Part shown: positions 23,601 to 33,337 of the stretch, piece by piece
How the letters are laid out: each line of letters starts with the position of its first letter
Position numbering within the stretch: position 1 is the stretch's first letter
Origin: an uncultured Olsenella sp.
GTDB taxonomy: Bacteria > Actinomycetota > Coriobacteriia > Coriobacteriales > Atopobiaceae
DNA: 64,000 bases
Reading direction: 5' to 3'
Assembly: GCA_900316105.1 (NCBI GenBank)
Contig: ONBR01000003.1
Coordinates: forward strand, 41,802 to 105,801
Translations under genes and position numbers: made by a program
Notes under the pieces: generated by a model
Databases searched by the model: none
Told to the model about the DNA's origin: nothing
The model's input: only the letters and a program-made list of their open reading frames with translations

Positions 23601-23743
23601 GGTCTGCTCCTTCGTTGGGTGGTGTCTTTAACGATTTCCAGGATAGGCAGACCACATGCCATAGAAAACTATCAATAAAGAATGGACTTTCATAGCAAAA
23701 AACAATAGAAGCAGGTAAATATAGGCAAATTGACTGCATGAGT
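23601..23743 (-). promoter_or_regulatory. AT-rich control region between lysR and the methyltransferase gene
   Basis: This stretch is markedly AT-rich for the window. It contains the inverted motif ATAG-N4-CTAT within 23660-23675 and a further TTTCATAG copy about 15 bases away. Such T-N11-A-like symmetry is typical of LysR-type binding sites. The assignment is inference. Confidence 0.4.
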
Positions 23744-24667
23744 CTAGCTGAGTTGACCCTTTTTGTAGCCTTGCACGTACTGGTCCAGGAGTTCCAGGTA
23801 GCGGCTGGCCATGGGGGAGAGGGGCCTGTCGGCGCGGCGCAGGGCCACGAGCTCCATGCGCTCCCTGACCTTGAGTGGGACGCTCACGATCTGGTCTCCG
23901 TTGAGCGAACGTGAAAGTATGCCCGACGAGATGGTATAGCCGTTCAGACCGATGAGGAGGTTAAAGAGGGTTGCGCGGTCCTTCACGATGATGCGCTTTT
24001 CCACGGGTGCGTCCACGTGGGGCTCCTCCGCAAAGTAGGGGGAGTTGTGGATGCCCTGGTCATAGGCCAAGAGTGGCCAAGGGGCCAGGTCCTTGGGGTC
24101 TATTGACGTCTGGGTCGCCAGGGGGTGGTCGCGACTCACAAAGACATGCAAGTCTGCGGAAAAGAGGGACTCCATGCGAAGTCCGGCCCTGTGGACCTCG
24201 TTGGCGATGACGCTGCGGTTGAAGTCGCTCTGGTAGAGGACTCCCAGCTCGGAGCGGAGGGTGCGGACGTCGTCGATGATGCCCGAGGTGGTGCCCTCCC
24301 TGAGCGCGAACTCGTAGCGACTCCGACCGTACTCCCTGACCAGAGAGACGAAGGCGTTGACAACGAAGGCGTAATGCTGACTGGATACGGAGAAGGCCCT
24401 GCGGATCTGCTCGCCTCCCTTGAACTCGGCCTCCAGGAGGTTCGCCTGTTCGACTACCTGGCGCGCCTGGGAGAGGAAGCGCTCGCCGTCCTCGGTGAGC
24501 TCCACTCCCGTGCGCGATCGGGTAAAGATCGTGATGCCCATCTCGCGCTCAAGCTCGGCGATGGACTTAGACAGGCTGGGCTGTGCCACATAGAGCTTCT
24601 CGGCAGCGGCGGTGAGGGAGCCGGACTCGGCTACCTGTATGACATAGCGCAGCTGCTGCAGCTTCAT
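23744..24667 (-). CDS. LysR-type transcriptional regulator
   Basis: The 307-residue protein has the classical N-terminal winged helix (LQQLRYVIQVAESGSLTAAAEKL, LSKSIAELE) and a co-inducer domain up to residue ~295. Its neighbour suggests control of the MetE-like gene and methionine supply, as for MetR/CmbR-like regulators, but the ligand is unknown. A family B hairpin (24693-24746) lies just upstream. Confidence 0.9.
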   Translation of the reverse strand: MKLQQLRYVIQVAESGSLTAAAEKLYVAQPSLSKSIAELEREMGITIFTRSRTGVELTEDGERFLSQARQVVEQANLLEAEFKGGEQIRRAFSVSSQHYAFVVNAFVSLVREYGRSRYEFALREGTTSGIIDDVRTLRSELGVLYQSDFNRSVIANEVHRAGLRMESLFSADLHVFVSRDHPLATQTSIDPKDLAPWPLLAYDQGIHNSPYFAEEPHVDAPVEKRIIVKDRATLFNLLIGLNGYTISSGILSRSLNGDQIVSVPLKVRERMELVALRRADRPLSPMASRYLELLDQYVQGYKKGQLS

Positions 24668-24692
24668 GAGGCTCCTTCTCTAGGCGGCCAAA

Positions 24693-24746
24693 GGTAGCCA
24701 GAAGGGGTACTCCCTTATGGATAAGGGGTACTCCCTTATGGCTACC
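24693..24746 (-). terminator. Family B hairpin (B3) after icd
   Basis: Two AAGGGGTACTCCCTTATGG units lie between GGTAGCC and GGCTACC ends. It begins 10 bases after the icd stop on the icd strand and precedes lysR, so it is a likely icd terminator. Confidence 0.65.
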
Positions 24747-24755
24747 CTTTGATGA

Positions 24756-25961
24756 TTACTTCAGACGGTCGGCGATGGCCAGGATGAAGTCCTCGGTGTC
24801 CAGCTTCTGCACCTTGGGCAGGGTAGTGATGCGAGTGAGGTCGCCTGTCATCTGGCCGGACTCGATGGTGTCAATGGTGGCCTTTTCCAGCTTGTCGGCA
24901 AAGTCGCAGAGCTCGGGCGTGCCGTCCAGCTCGCCGCGCTTGCGAAGGGCGCCCGTCCAGGCAAAGATCGTGGCTACGGAGTTGGTGGAGGTACGCTCGC
25001 CCTTGAGGTGTTTGTAGTAGTGGCGCTGAACGGTGCCGTGTGCCGCCTCGTACTCGTAGTAGCCGTGGGGGCTCACCAGGACGGAGGTCATCATGGCCAG
25101 GGAGCCAAAGGCGGAGGAGAGCATGTCGCTCATCACATCACCGTCGTAGTTCTTGCACGCCCAGATGAAGCCGCCCTCGGAGCGCATGACGCGGGCAACG
25201 ACATCGTCGATTAGGGTGTAGAAATAGGTGATGCCTGCCTGCTCGAACTTCTCCTTGTACTGAGCCTCGTAGAGGTCGGCAAAGATGTCCTTGAAGCGGT
25301 GGTCGTAGGTCTTCGAAATCGTGTCCTTTGTGGCAAACCAAAGGTCCTGGTGGGTGGCCAAGGCGTACTCGAAGCAGCTCTGGGCAAAGCTCTGGATGGA
25401 ATCGTCTAGGTTGTGCATGCCCTGGATGACGCCGGGGCCGGAGAACTGGTGGATGAGCTTGCGACGCTGCAGGCCGTCCTCGCCGGTAAAGACCAGCTCA
25501 GCCTTGCCAGCGCCGGGGACGCGAATCTCGGAGTTCTTGTACACGTCGCCGTAGGCGTGACGGGCGATGGTAATGGGCTTCTTCCAACAACGTACCTGGG
25601 GCTCAATGCCCTTCACGATGATGGGGGTGCGGAAGACGGTGCCGTCCAGCATGGCGCGAATGGTGCCATTGGGGCTCTTCCACATCTGCTTGAGGCCGTA
25701 CTCCTCCACACGTGCAGCATTGGGTGTGATGGTGGCACACTTGACGGCAACGCCCAGACGCTTGGTGGCCTCGGCGGCGTCAACCGTCACTCGGTCCTCG
25801 GTGTCATCGCGGTGACGAAGGCCCAGATCGTAGTACTCGGTCTGCAGGTCAACGAAGGGGCGGATGAGGTCGTCCTTGATCATCTGCCAGATGATGCGGG
25901 TCATCTCGTCGCCATCCATCTCGACGAGAGGGGTCTTCATCTGAATCAGTGATTGTGCCAT
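24756..25961 (-). CDS. icd: NADP-dependent isocitrate dehydrogenase (eukaryote-type)
   Basis: The 401-residue enzyme oxidises isocitrate to 2-oxoglutarate. It is of the homodimeric type II class also found in eukaryotes: [13 protein letters not shown] at the start, [21 protein letters not shown] substrate loop, YDGDVMSDM metal site and [15 protein letters not shown] loop. The ATG at 25961 has GGAGGA 5 bases upstream. It is monocistronic. It would supply 2-oxoglutarate and NADPH for biosynthesis in an anaerobe that probably lacks a full TCA cycle (inference). Confidence 0.95.
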   Translation of the reverse strand: MAQSLIQMKTPLVEMDGDEMTRIIWQMIKDDLIRPFVDLQTEYYDLGLRHRDDTEDRVTVDAAEATKRLGVAVKCATITPNAARVEEYGLKQMWKSPNGTIRAMLDGTVFRTPIIVKGIEPQVRCWKKPITIARHAYGDVYKNSEIRVPGAGKAELVFTGEDGLQRRKLIHQFSGPGVIQGMHNLDDSIQSFAQSCFEYALATHQDLWFATKDTISKTYDHRFKDIFADLYEAQYKEKFEQAGITYFYTLIDDVVARVMRSEGGFIWACKNYDGDVMSDMLSSAFGSLAMMTSVLVSPHGYYEYEAAHGTVQRHYYKHLKGERTSTNSVATIFAWTGALRKRGELDGTPELCDFADKLEKATIDTIESGQMTGDLTRITTLPKVQKLDTEDFILAIADRLK

Positions 25962-26120
25962 AGCTTCCTCCAAAGGTGGACTCTGTGCCAGTGCGGTCGG
26001 TAGGTGTCACGACTCCTCCCATTGTAGGGAGAAGCTGGTCCCGAAACGTTGCAAGAGGACAAGTGATACCAGACGGAAAAACGAACACATGAACTAATTT
26101 CAAAAAATATTCTAGAACAG

Positions 26121-26150
26121 TTGTACTTAGCATGCAAGAGATGCTATTGT
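26121..26150 (+). promoter_or_regulatory. Candidate promoter of sbcDC
   Basis: TTGTAC (26121-26126) and TATTGT (26145-26150) are 18 bases apart, with TG before the -10 box. It is in an AT-rich stretch 50 bases before the sbcD start. Confidence 0.4.
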
Positions 26151-26199
26151 GTTTTTGGAAAGAAATTCGATTGCCGCGAAGGCCATCCGGAGGCTACCC

Positions 26200-27360
26200 A
26201 TGAAGTTCCTTCACCTCGCAGATCTGCACATAGGAAAGCTCGTCAACGGCTTTTCCATGCTGGAGGACCAGCGCCATATCTTGCGTCGAGTTTTGTCTTT
26301 GGCCAAGGAGCACGAGGCGGATGCCATCGTTATCGCAGGCGATCTGTACGATAGGTCTCAGCCACCGGCTGAGGCGGTCAAGCTGGTCAGCGACTTTCTG
26401 GACGAGCTGGCGGGTAGGGGTATAGCCTGCTTCTGCGTGGCGGGAAATCATGACTCTCCCGAACGGGTGGCCTATGTGTCCAGCCTCATGGAGCGCGAGG
26501 GCATCTACGTTTCGCCTGTCTTTGACGGGACCTTGGCCCACTTCGAGCTGGAGGATGACCAGGGTCCGGTCACCTTTTGGCTCATGCCCTACCTGCGTCC
26601 CGTGGACGTGAGGGAGCACTTCCCAGAGGCGGAGGTCGGCCAGTCCTATACGGAGGCAGTCAGGACGGTGCTGGACTCCTGTCAGGTGGACACAAATGCC
26701 AGGAACGTCCTGGTGGCCCACCAGTTCGTGACCGCCCAGGGGCAGGAGACCCTCAGGAGCGACTCCGAGCTCTCGGTCGGTGGGGTCGACCAGGTGGATG
26801 CCGACGTCTTCGGTGCCTTTGACTACGTGGCCCTGGGGCACATCCACCGCCCCCAGAGGGTGGGGCGTGACACGCTGCGTTATGCGGGCAGTCCGCTCAA
26901 GTATTCTGCGTCCGAGATTCGCTACCCAAAGAGCGCGCCTCTGGTGGATCTGGGGCCAAAGGGGCAGGTCTCCATCGACCTGCTACCACTGGAGCCACTG
27001 CATGACATGCGCCACATCGAGGGGCCCTTGGACGATCTGGTGAGCGAGGAGGTCGTGGCCGACCAGGCGGCAGATGACTACCTCTTTGTCACGCTGACGG
27101 ACGAGCTGCTACCAGTGGACGCCCTGTCGCGCCTGCGTTCGGTCTATCCCAATGTCATGGGCATTGAGTTCCAGAACTCTGCCAGTGATGCCACGGGGGC
27201 AGCTGGTGTCTCGTTGGAGGAGCTGCAAAGGATTGATCCCATGGAGCTCTTTGGCAGGCTCTTCCAGGAGCAGAATGGTCGCGAGCTTTCGGAAGGGGAG
27301 AGGGAGCAGGTGCAGAAATCCCTGGTACACGCCCTGGGCCCAGAGGGGAGTGATGACTGA
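26200..27360 (+). CDS. sbcD: Exonuclease SbcD (Mre11 homologue)
   Basis: The 386-residue protein has the metallophosphoesterase signature in order: LHLADLHIGK, IAGDLYDR, VAGNHDSPERV, LVAHQF and ALGHIHRPQ. It is the nuclease subunit of SbcCD, which cuts DNA hairpins and processes double-strand ends. That is notable in a genome this rich in long palindromes. GGAGG lies before the ATG at 26200. Its stop overlaps the sbcC start (ATGA). Confidence 0.95.
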   Translation: MKFLHLADLHIGKLVNGFSMLEDQRHILRRVLSLAKEHEADAIVIAGDLYDRSQPPAEAVKLVSDFLDELAGRGIACFCVAGNHDSPERVAYVSSLMEREGIYVSPVFDGTLAHFELEDDQGPVTFWLMPYLRPVDVREHFPEAEVGQSYTEAVRTVLDSCQVDTNARNVLVAHQFVTAQGQETLRSDSELSVGGVDQVDADVFGAFDYVALGHIHRPQRVGRDTLRYAGSPLKYSASEIRYPKSAPLVDLGPKGQVSIDLLPLEPLHDMRHIEGPLDDLVSEEVVADQAADDYLFVTLTDELLPVDALSRLRSVYPNVMGIEFQNSASDATGAAGVSLEELQRIDPMELFGRLFQEQNGRELSEGEREQVQKSLVHALGPEGSDD

Positions 27361-30300
27361 TGCGTCCGTTGAAGCTCACCATGAGCGCCTTTGGCCCCTA
27401 TGCCGGCAAGGTCACTCTGGACCTGGCCGACCTGGGGACGGATGGTCTCTATCTGATCTGCGGTGATACTGGCGCGGGAAAGACCACGATATTCGATGCC
27501 ATCACCTACGCCCTCTACGGGACCGAGTCTGATGGAGAGGACTCAAAGGAGCGGCTCCAAAGCCTGCGGAGCGACTTTGCCGAGCCAGATACCCCCACCT
27601 ACGTGGAGTTGGATTTCGAGTATCGCGGTGCCGTCTATCACATCCGACGGAACCCTGTCTACCTGCGGCCAAAGAAGCGCGGCCAGGGCTTTGTGAGCGA
27701 GCGTGCCTCGGCGGAGTTCGTAAGGCCTGACCTGCCCACACTGACGAAGCTTCCCGAGGTAAACGCTGCCATTACGGAACTCATGGGAGTGGATAGCAGC
27801 CAGTTCCGCCAGATTGCCATGGTTGCCCAGGGGAAGTTCCGCGACCTCCTGCTGAGCCGCACGGACAAGCGCATGGCCATCCTGCGACAGCTCTTTGGCA
27901 CGCAGACATATCTGTCATTCCAGGATGACCTCTGGCGAAAGGCCCAGGCCCTGCAAAAGGAGTACGAGGAGGTCAAGCATCGCATTTCCTTTGTGGCTGA
28001 CCAGGTCGAGCTGACGCCCACAAAGGCCGAAGGCGAGGATGAGGCATCGGAACCTGCCGTCGATGCCGTGAAGCCAGACCCCAGGGCAATGACAGGCGAC
28101 CAGCTGGAGAATGCACTGAAGGACCAGGGCGCCCGTGACGGACGGGCATCTCGTTCCCTGCAAAGGCAGATAGACGTCGGAAATGAGGAGCGAGACCAGA
28201 TTCGTTCGCGCATCGATATCTACGAGAACGCCCAGGACTCCTTGCGGAGGATCAAGGAGGCAAAGGCTGCCCAGGCTCATGATGAGGAGCGAGAGCCACA
28301 GCTGCTTGCGGCACTGGAGGCAGAGAAGGTCCATGACGAGCAAAGGCAGTCACTGGACGAGCAGAGTCACCTCCTTCGAAACGAGCTCAAGAGCTACGAG
28401 CGTCTGGCTGGTATTGACGAGCAGATGGGAAGGCTGTCTTCGCTGGCGAAGAAACTGGCCAAAAAGCTGAAGGATGTCGAGCTCCAAAGCGAGGAGCTTG
28501 ACCAGAGAAGGCGGGACCTGCAGGGACGCATCGATGGCTCTGCCGACGTGGGAGTCCGTGTCGAGCGTACCCGTGCCCTTCTTTCCGAAGCCAAGCGCCG
28601 CCTTGTCGACGCGAAGGTTGAGCTTGACCGATTCGATCAGGCGGAAAGGCAGGAACAGCTTGCAAAGTCCCTGGAAAAGGAGGCCAACGACATCCTTGAA
28701 CAGAGCTCCAGCAAGGTGGAAGCCCTGGCGAAGCTGAGGGTCCGGCAGGCAGCCGTGGAGACAGAGCTTTCCAGTCACGAGGGGGATGCTGCAAGGGTCG
28801 CGCGCTGCGAGGCGGCGGTCGATAGCGCCAAGGCCCATCTGTCCGAGTGCGAGGAAGACCTTCGCGTTCTTGAGCAGGCGCGAAAGGTCGAAGCGGATGC
28901 AGCTGCTGCCGAGGACAAAGCGGCGAAAAAGTATTCGGATGCTCAGACTCATTGGCTCGGGCAAAAGGAAGCCGTGCGGTCTGCCGAGCAGGTATTCCTA
29001 AACCACCAGGCGGGCATCCTGGCATCGCGACTACAGGTCGGCGAGACATGTCCTGTCTGTGGTTCCATTGACCACCCCAAGCCCGCAACTCTCACGGACG
29101 AGGTCCCCACCGAGAGGCAGATTCAGGAGCTCCGTAAGGGGGAGGCTGCCGCGCTGCAAGACGTCCAACAAGCAGCAAGCTCATTTGCCGAGGCACGTAC
29201 CAAACACACCAGTGTCTCGCAGGACTTGAGCGAACTTCTTGCGAAGGGAGACGAGAAAGAGCTTGGTCAAAACTGCAAGCAAGCTCAGGGAGGTCTTGAC
29301 TCCGCGGAGGCTTCTCTGGATGAGGCACGCGAGCAAGAGAAGGGCGGCAAAGTGCTTTCTTCGCGGCTTGCCAGTTTGAAGCGGGACCAGGAAGAAGAAA
29401 CACGTGCCCTCGACGGTTTGCGCCAACGCTTGAATGGTGCGCAGACGAAGTTGGGAGCCGCCCAAGGTGCCCTGGAAAAGATGCGGGAAGGTCTCTCGGA
29501 CCTTGGCCGGGAAGGCTGTGAACGAGAACTCAAGGATGCCCAGACTTCCGCGGAATCACTCCAGGGAAATCTTGACAGCTTGCAAAGGCAGCTCGACCAG
29601 CGCGAAAAGGACCAGGAGTCCCTGACAAAGCTGGAGGAGGACCGCAAGTCCTTGGACCAGAAGCACGCCGAACTCGATGAGGAGGCGAGAAAGACTTCCG
29701 AGCAGCAGGCGGCCGTCCGTGCTCAGCGCGAGGAGCTGGTCTCTGGTTTGGCCTATCCGAGCGAGAAGGAGGCACGAGAGGCCCTGAGGGACATCGAGGA
29801 ACAGGCGACTGCACTGGACGAGGCGAGACAAAAGGCACAGGATGCGCTTGACAGCTGCCGCCAGTCCCTGCGTGACGCTCGTAACACCATAGAGGCACTG
29901 GAGCCGCAGGTTGCAAAGGCGAAGGAGATTGACATCGAACACGAGCGTGAGGCCCTGATTCAGACTGACAAGGTCTTGGCTGGCTTGACCGAGGGACATG
30001 AGGAAATCGAACGTCGTCGCGCGAGCAACAAGCGACAGCTTAACCAACTCCGTCAGGCGCTGACAAAGGGGAAGGACGTCGGGGACCGCTACAGCCAGGC
30101 AAAGCTCCTGTCCGATACGGCACGAGGCACTTTGACGGGAAAGCCGCGCATCTCCTTCGAGACCTACGTGCAGACGGCATACTTCGATCAGATTCTGATG
30201 GCTGCAAACCAGCGGCTCAAGATTTTTCTGGGTGGGCGCTACCAGCTGCGTCGCCGTGAGGACGTGGGACGCGACGGAAGGAGTGGCCTGGAGTTGGACG

Positions 30301-30632
30301 TTTTGGACAACTATACGGGCAAGGTCCGACCAGCCAATACCCTTTCGAGCGGCGAGTCCTTTGGCGCCAGTCTGTCCCTGGCCCTGGGTCTGTCGGATGT
30401 GGTGCAGCAGCGTGCGGGAGGCGTTCAGTTGGATACCATGTTCATCGACGAGGGTTTTGGCACCTTGGACTCCGATGCCTTGCAATCGGCTATGAGGATG
30501 CTTACGGAGCTGTCGAGCGAGGGAAAGCTCATTGGCATCATCAGTCACGTGGAGGACCTCAAGGCGGTGATTGACCGAAAGATCATAGTGACCAGCGGCC
30601 ACGACGGCTCCTCGGCCAAGCTGCAGCTCTGA
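27360..30632 (+). CDS. sbcC: Exonuclease SbcC (Rad50 homologue)
   Basis: The 1090-residue SMC-type ATPase has Walker A GDTGAGKTT near residue 40, long coiled coils from ~170 to ~940, a zinc hook CPVC (564-567) in the middle, and the C-terminal ABC signature (TLSSGESFGASLSLALGL) with Walker B MFIDEGFGTLD. It works with SbcD on hairpins and blocked DNA ends. It is co-translated with sbcD. Confidence 0.95.
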   Translation: MRPLKLTMSAFGPYAGKVTLDLADLGTDGLYLICGDTGAGKTTIFDAITYALYGTESDGEDSKERLQSLRSDFAEPDTPTYVELDFEYRGAVYHIRRNPVYLRPKKRGQGFVSERASAEFVRPDLPTLTKLPEVNAAITELMGVDSSQFRQIAMVAQGKFRDLLLSRTDKRMAILRQLFGTQTYLSFQDDLWRKAQALQKEYEEVKHRISFVADQVELTPTKAEGEDEASEPAVDAVKPDPRAMTGDQLENALKDQGARDGRASRSLQRQIDVGNEERDQIRSRIDIYENAQDSLRRIKEAKAAQAHDEEREPQLLAALEAEKVHDEQRQSLDEQSHLLRNELKSYERLAGIDEQMGRLSSLAKKLAKKLKDVELQSEELDQRRRDLQGRIDGSADVGVRVERTRALLSEAKRRLVDAKVELDRFDQAERQEQLAKSLEKEANDILEQSSSKVEALAKLRVRQAAVETELSSHEGDAARVARCEAAVDSAKAHLSECEEDLRVLEQARKVEADAAAAEDKAAKKYSDAQTHWLGQKEAVRSAEQVFLNHQAGILASRLQVGETCPVCGSIDHPKPATLTDEVPTERQIQELRKGEAAALQDVQQAASSFAEARTKHTSVSQDLSELLAKGDEKELGQNCKQAQGGLDSAEASLDEAREQEKGGKVLSSRLASLKRDQEEETRALDGLRQRLNGAQTKLGAAQGALEKMREGLSDLGREGCERELKDAQTSAESLQGNLDSLQRQLDQREKDQESLTKLEEDRKSLDQKHAELDEEARKTSEQQAAVRAQREELVSGLAYPSEKEAREALRDIEEQATALDEARQKAQDALDSCRQSLRDARNTIEALEPQVAKAKEIDIEHEREALIQTDKVLAGLTEGHEEIERRRASNKRQLNQLRQALTKGKDVGDRYSQAKLLSDTARGTLTGKPRISFETYVQTAYFDQILMAANQRLKIFLGGRYQLRRREDVGRDGRSGLELDVLDNYTGKVRPANTLSSGESFGASLSLALGLSDVVQQRAGGVQLDTMFIDEGFGTLDSDALQSAMRMLTELSSEGKLIGIISHVEDLKAVIDRKIIVTSGHDGSSAKLQL

Positions 30633-30654
30633 GCGAAGCCACGAAAGAAAAAAA

Positions 30655-30708
30655 GACGGTCCTCGTAGCCAGACGCAATCATTATCGCGTCGACTACAGA
30701 GAACCGTC
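30655..30708. terminator. Imperfect hairpin between sbcC and the DUF3825 gene
   Basis: GACGGT...ACCGTC outer pairing encloses a GTAG/CTAC and GACGC/GCGTC inner stem, preceded by an A-run on the plus strand. The genes are convergent here. Confidence 0.5.
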
Positions 30709-30734
30709 CATCCAGACGCCATGGCCTGGGTGCC

Positions 30735-33098
30735 CTATTTCAACCAGGAGGGGAGGTCAGAAGAAATTACACGGGCGTAGCGGTAGGCGCGCTCCAAGGA
30801 CAGAAGCGCAATGCCACGATAGCTGGTCAAATCTTCCTCGTGCACTACCGTCATCTCCAGGGCACAGTCCACGTCTTCGCCTTCGAGCGTGTGGGCTTGG
30901 AAGGGGGCGAGTACGCAGACGCGGTCCTGTGCTGGATCGAAGCAGGGGGTGATGGTGCGATAGCTCGTCTTTGTCCGCGTCTCGACAGCTTGGAGTGCAG
31001 CCTGCATCTCTGGTTCGCCCAGGCTCTGTACAAGGTTCTCCTCCAGCTCAGGCGAAAGGACGAACTCCGCGTCTGTTGCTACCATCACCTCGTCGGGCGA
31101 GGTCAGGTACTGCGCCGCCTGAGGCATGACGTGGAAACTCGTCGAGAGGATTTGCCCCAGTTCCTCCCCTCCGGCTACACAGAAGCCGGCGTGCTGCCAG
31201 GAGATGTCTCCCTTGTTGGGGACGAGCAGGTCATAGATGTGCTGACCCTTCTTGCTGAGCAAGCCAGTGTCGAAGGACGCAGCCTGCCTGTCCTCGGACA
31301 CCTGGAGCCTGAGTTGCGTTGCCACGTTGTGGACGGTCATGGCCATATAGCTGCGCAGAACTTCGTAATCCTTGCTGCCGTCCTGATTCTCGTTATCTCC
31401 GCGACCTGACCAGTCCTCGTCTTCTGCCAGCTCTGCAAGCTCGGAGAGGTAGTCCTCCCAGGAGCCGATCACGTAGAGGTGGGCGAGCCTGTGCTCTAGC
31501 TCATCGAGGCTATCGGGTTTGGCGTCGATTGCGAGGGTCGGTCTTGCGACATCTGCAGGTGGCTCGATGGGAACGGTAGGCTCGAGGGGTGCTGAGGCGA
31601 TGCTCTGGGCCACATCTTCGGGGCTGCAGGCTTCGCTACTCTCGTCGTCGATGACCTCGACGGACTCCATGATCCAGTGCTTGCCGCCCTGACCCTTTGC
31701 GCTACGGCGTAGGTTGACGCGGAGGGACGCGTCGCCCGTTGGCGTCTTGTAGCGCAGGGGGAAGGAGATACAGCTGCGCGTGCCCTCGAAGGCTCCCGTC
31801 GAGCGGGCGTAGCGCCAGTCCTCGTTGAGCGTCGCCATTGGCTCCGCGTCAAAGGGAAGGAGTTGGTACAGGAGGGAGAGAGGCTCGTTCTTGCAATAGA
31901 CCTCGGTGGAGAAGTCCTGGGGGAAGTCGTACTGGAGACCGGCTGCGGCGCCAGTCACCTTTGCTGCAGACTTGGGTGCTGGAACAGGAGCTGGCGCTGG
32001 CGCATGTGCTGGCTTGGGCTCGCTTGCGCTTCCGTCTGCGCTGCCCTGTTGGGACTCGTCCGCGACCGGTGCTGCGGTTGCGGGTTCGGATGTCGCTGCG
32101 GCTGCAGTCGCGACGGCGGGTTGGGGTTCGGAGGTCTGTGGGGTCGTTGCCTCTTCCTCCTTCGCGGCGGGCTCGGGCGTTGACTTGGCCGATGACTCGT
32201 CAGTCGGTGCGGACTTCGCCTCTGCCGCGACGGCAGTCTGCTGAGTCTCCGGCTCAGCCTGGGGCTCCACAAGCTCGGCAGCCTGCGCTTGGGCTTCCGC
32301 CGTAGGGCTGGCCGCCTCGTCGTCCATCCAGTCCAGCTCGTCCTCCTCGGGCGTCTGTGCTTTTATCTGGTCAAGAAGTCCCTGGTAGAAGGAGGGATGA
32401 GCAATGGATTCTGCCTTTTCCGTCTCGGCTGTCTGCGGCTCCACGGGAGCTTCGGGCGTAGGCTCGATTGCGGGCTCCTCGGCAGGGGTCTGCGCTCCAG
32501 CTATCGGGGCCTCTGTCGTCGGCTCCTTAGCCTCGGCTGTCTTGGCCTCCGTCGTCTCGGCGGTCACGGCCTCAGCGGCCTCGCTGGCTGTCACATTGAC
32601 GGCTGTCGTTTCTGCAGTGGCCTCAGCCTGCTGCACGGCCCCTGCCTCCGCCTCAGTCTCCACCTTTGCGGCAGCGGCCTTGGCCTTCTTCTTCCTCACC
32701 TTGGGGCGGGGCTTGGCGGGTTTGGGGTCCTTGTTGCTCTTCTTGTGCTTCCAGGCCTTCGCCCCGCCCTTACCAGCGGAGCCGCCCTTGCTGCTTGCCT
32801 TGCCGCCGCCAGTCTCGGCAGGCTCCTGCTCTTCCAGTCGGGAAAGAATCCCCTCATAGAGCTCCTGGCGCACGATGGTCGCGTAGACACGCCCCTTCTT
32901 GAAGACGGTCAGGCGCACGAAGTCGTCCAGCTCCTCCATGAGCTGATGGACGTCCTCGTAATCCAGTTCGGTGACGTCAATGCCGTCTGTCAGCAGGATT
33001 TCCTCCACCTGCGTGAGAGGGGCCTGCTTGCCGATGCCGATTTCCTTGGAAAGGAGCCGATACAGATACAGCCGATTGCCTGGTGTCATTTTTGCCAT
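30735..33098 (-). CDS. DUF3825-type protein with long disordered linker
   Basis: The 787-residue protein has three parts. Residues 1-~95 form a small helical/winged domain ending in RLTVFKKGRVYATI. Residues ~96-345 are low-complexity Ala/Glu/Thr/Pro-rich with a basic patch (KPAKPRPKVRKKKAKA) and one ordered island (HPSFYQGLLDQIKAQ). The C-terminal part resembles DUF3825, with LAHLYVIGSWEDYLSELAEL and FDTGLLSKKGQHIYDLL. In other proteins DUF3825 occurs with RNA-binding or LOTUS-like domains. It is convergent with sbcC. The start at 33098 has an AGGTAA upstream. The function is unknown. Confidence 0.6.
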   Translation of the reverse strand: MAKMTPGNRLYLYRLLSKEIGIGKQAPLTQVEEILLTDGIDVTELDYEDVHQLMEELDDFVRLTVFKKGRVYATIVRQELYEGILSRLEEQEPAETGGGKASSKGGSAGKGGAKAWKHKKSNKDPKPAKPRPKVRKKKAKAAAAKVETEAEAGAVQQAEATAETTAVNVTASEAAEAVTAETTEAKTAEAKEPTTEAPIAGAQTPAEEPAIEPTPEAPVEPQTAETEKAESIAHPSFYQGLLDQIKAQTPEEDELDWMDDEAASPTAEAQAQAAELVEPQAEPETQQTAVAAEAKSAPTDESSAKSTPEPAAKEEEATTPQTSEPQPAVATAAAATSEPATAAPVADESQQGSADGSASEPKPAHAPAPAPVPAPKSAAKVTGAAAGLQYDFPQDFSTEVYCKNEPLSLLYQLLPFDAEPMATLNEDWRYARSTGAFEGTRSCISFPLRYKTPTGDASLRVNLRRSAKGQGGKHWIMESVEVIDDESSEACSPEDVAQSIASAPLEPTVPIEPPADVARPTLAIDAKPDSLDELEHRLAHLYVIGSWEDYLSELAELAEDEDWSGRGDNENQDGSKDYEVLRSYMAMTVHNVATQLRLQVSEDRQAASFDTGLLSKKGQHIYDLLVPNKGDISWQHAGFCVAGGEELGQILSTSFHVMPQAAQYLTSPDEVMVATDAEFVLSPELEENLVQSLGEPEMQAALQAVETRTKTSYRTITPCFDPAQDRVCVLAPFQAHTLEGEDVDCALEMTVVHEEDLTSYRGIALLSLERAYRYARVISSDLPSWLK

Positions 33099-33337
33099 GT
33101 TTACCTGCCTATGTCGAGCCGTGCGCATCCGCACGGCAGCTGCGTTTCAACCGTGTCTGTTCGACAGGGCGAATAATCCATACTAAGCCAACTCTAGCAG
33201 CTGGGGAAGTCCTCCAACCCACGGCATCCACCAGGCAGCCTCAGCACCTTGCAAGCGGTGGGGCAGCAATGGCTATTCGTCAGCCCGCCAACGTTTTGCT
33301 AGTGGCAGACCCGCTGGCCTCTTGCTGCTTGCTGGAG

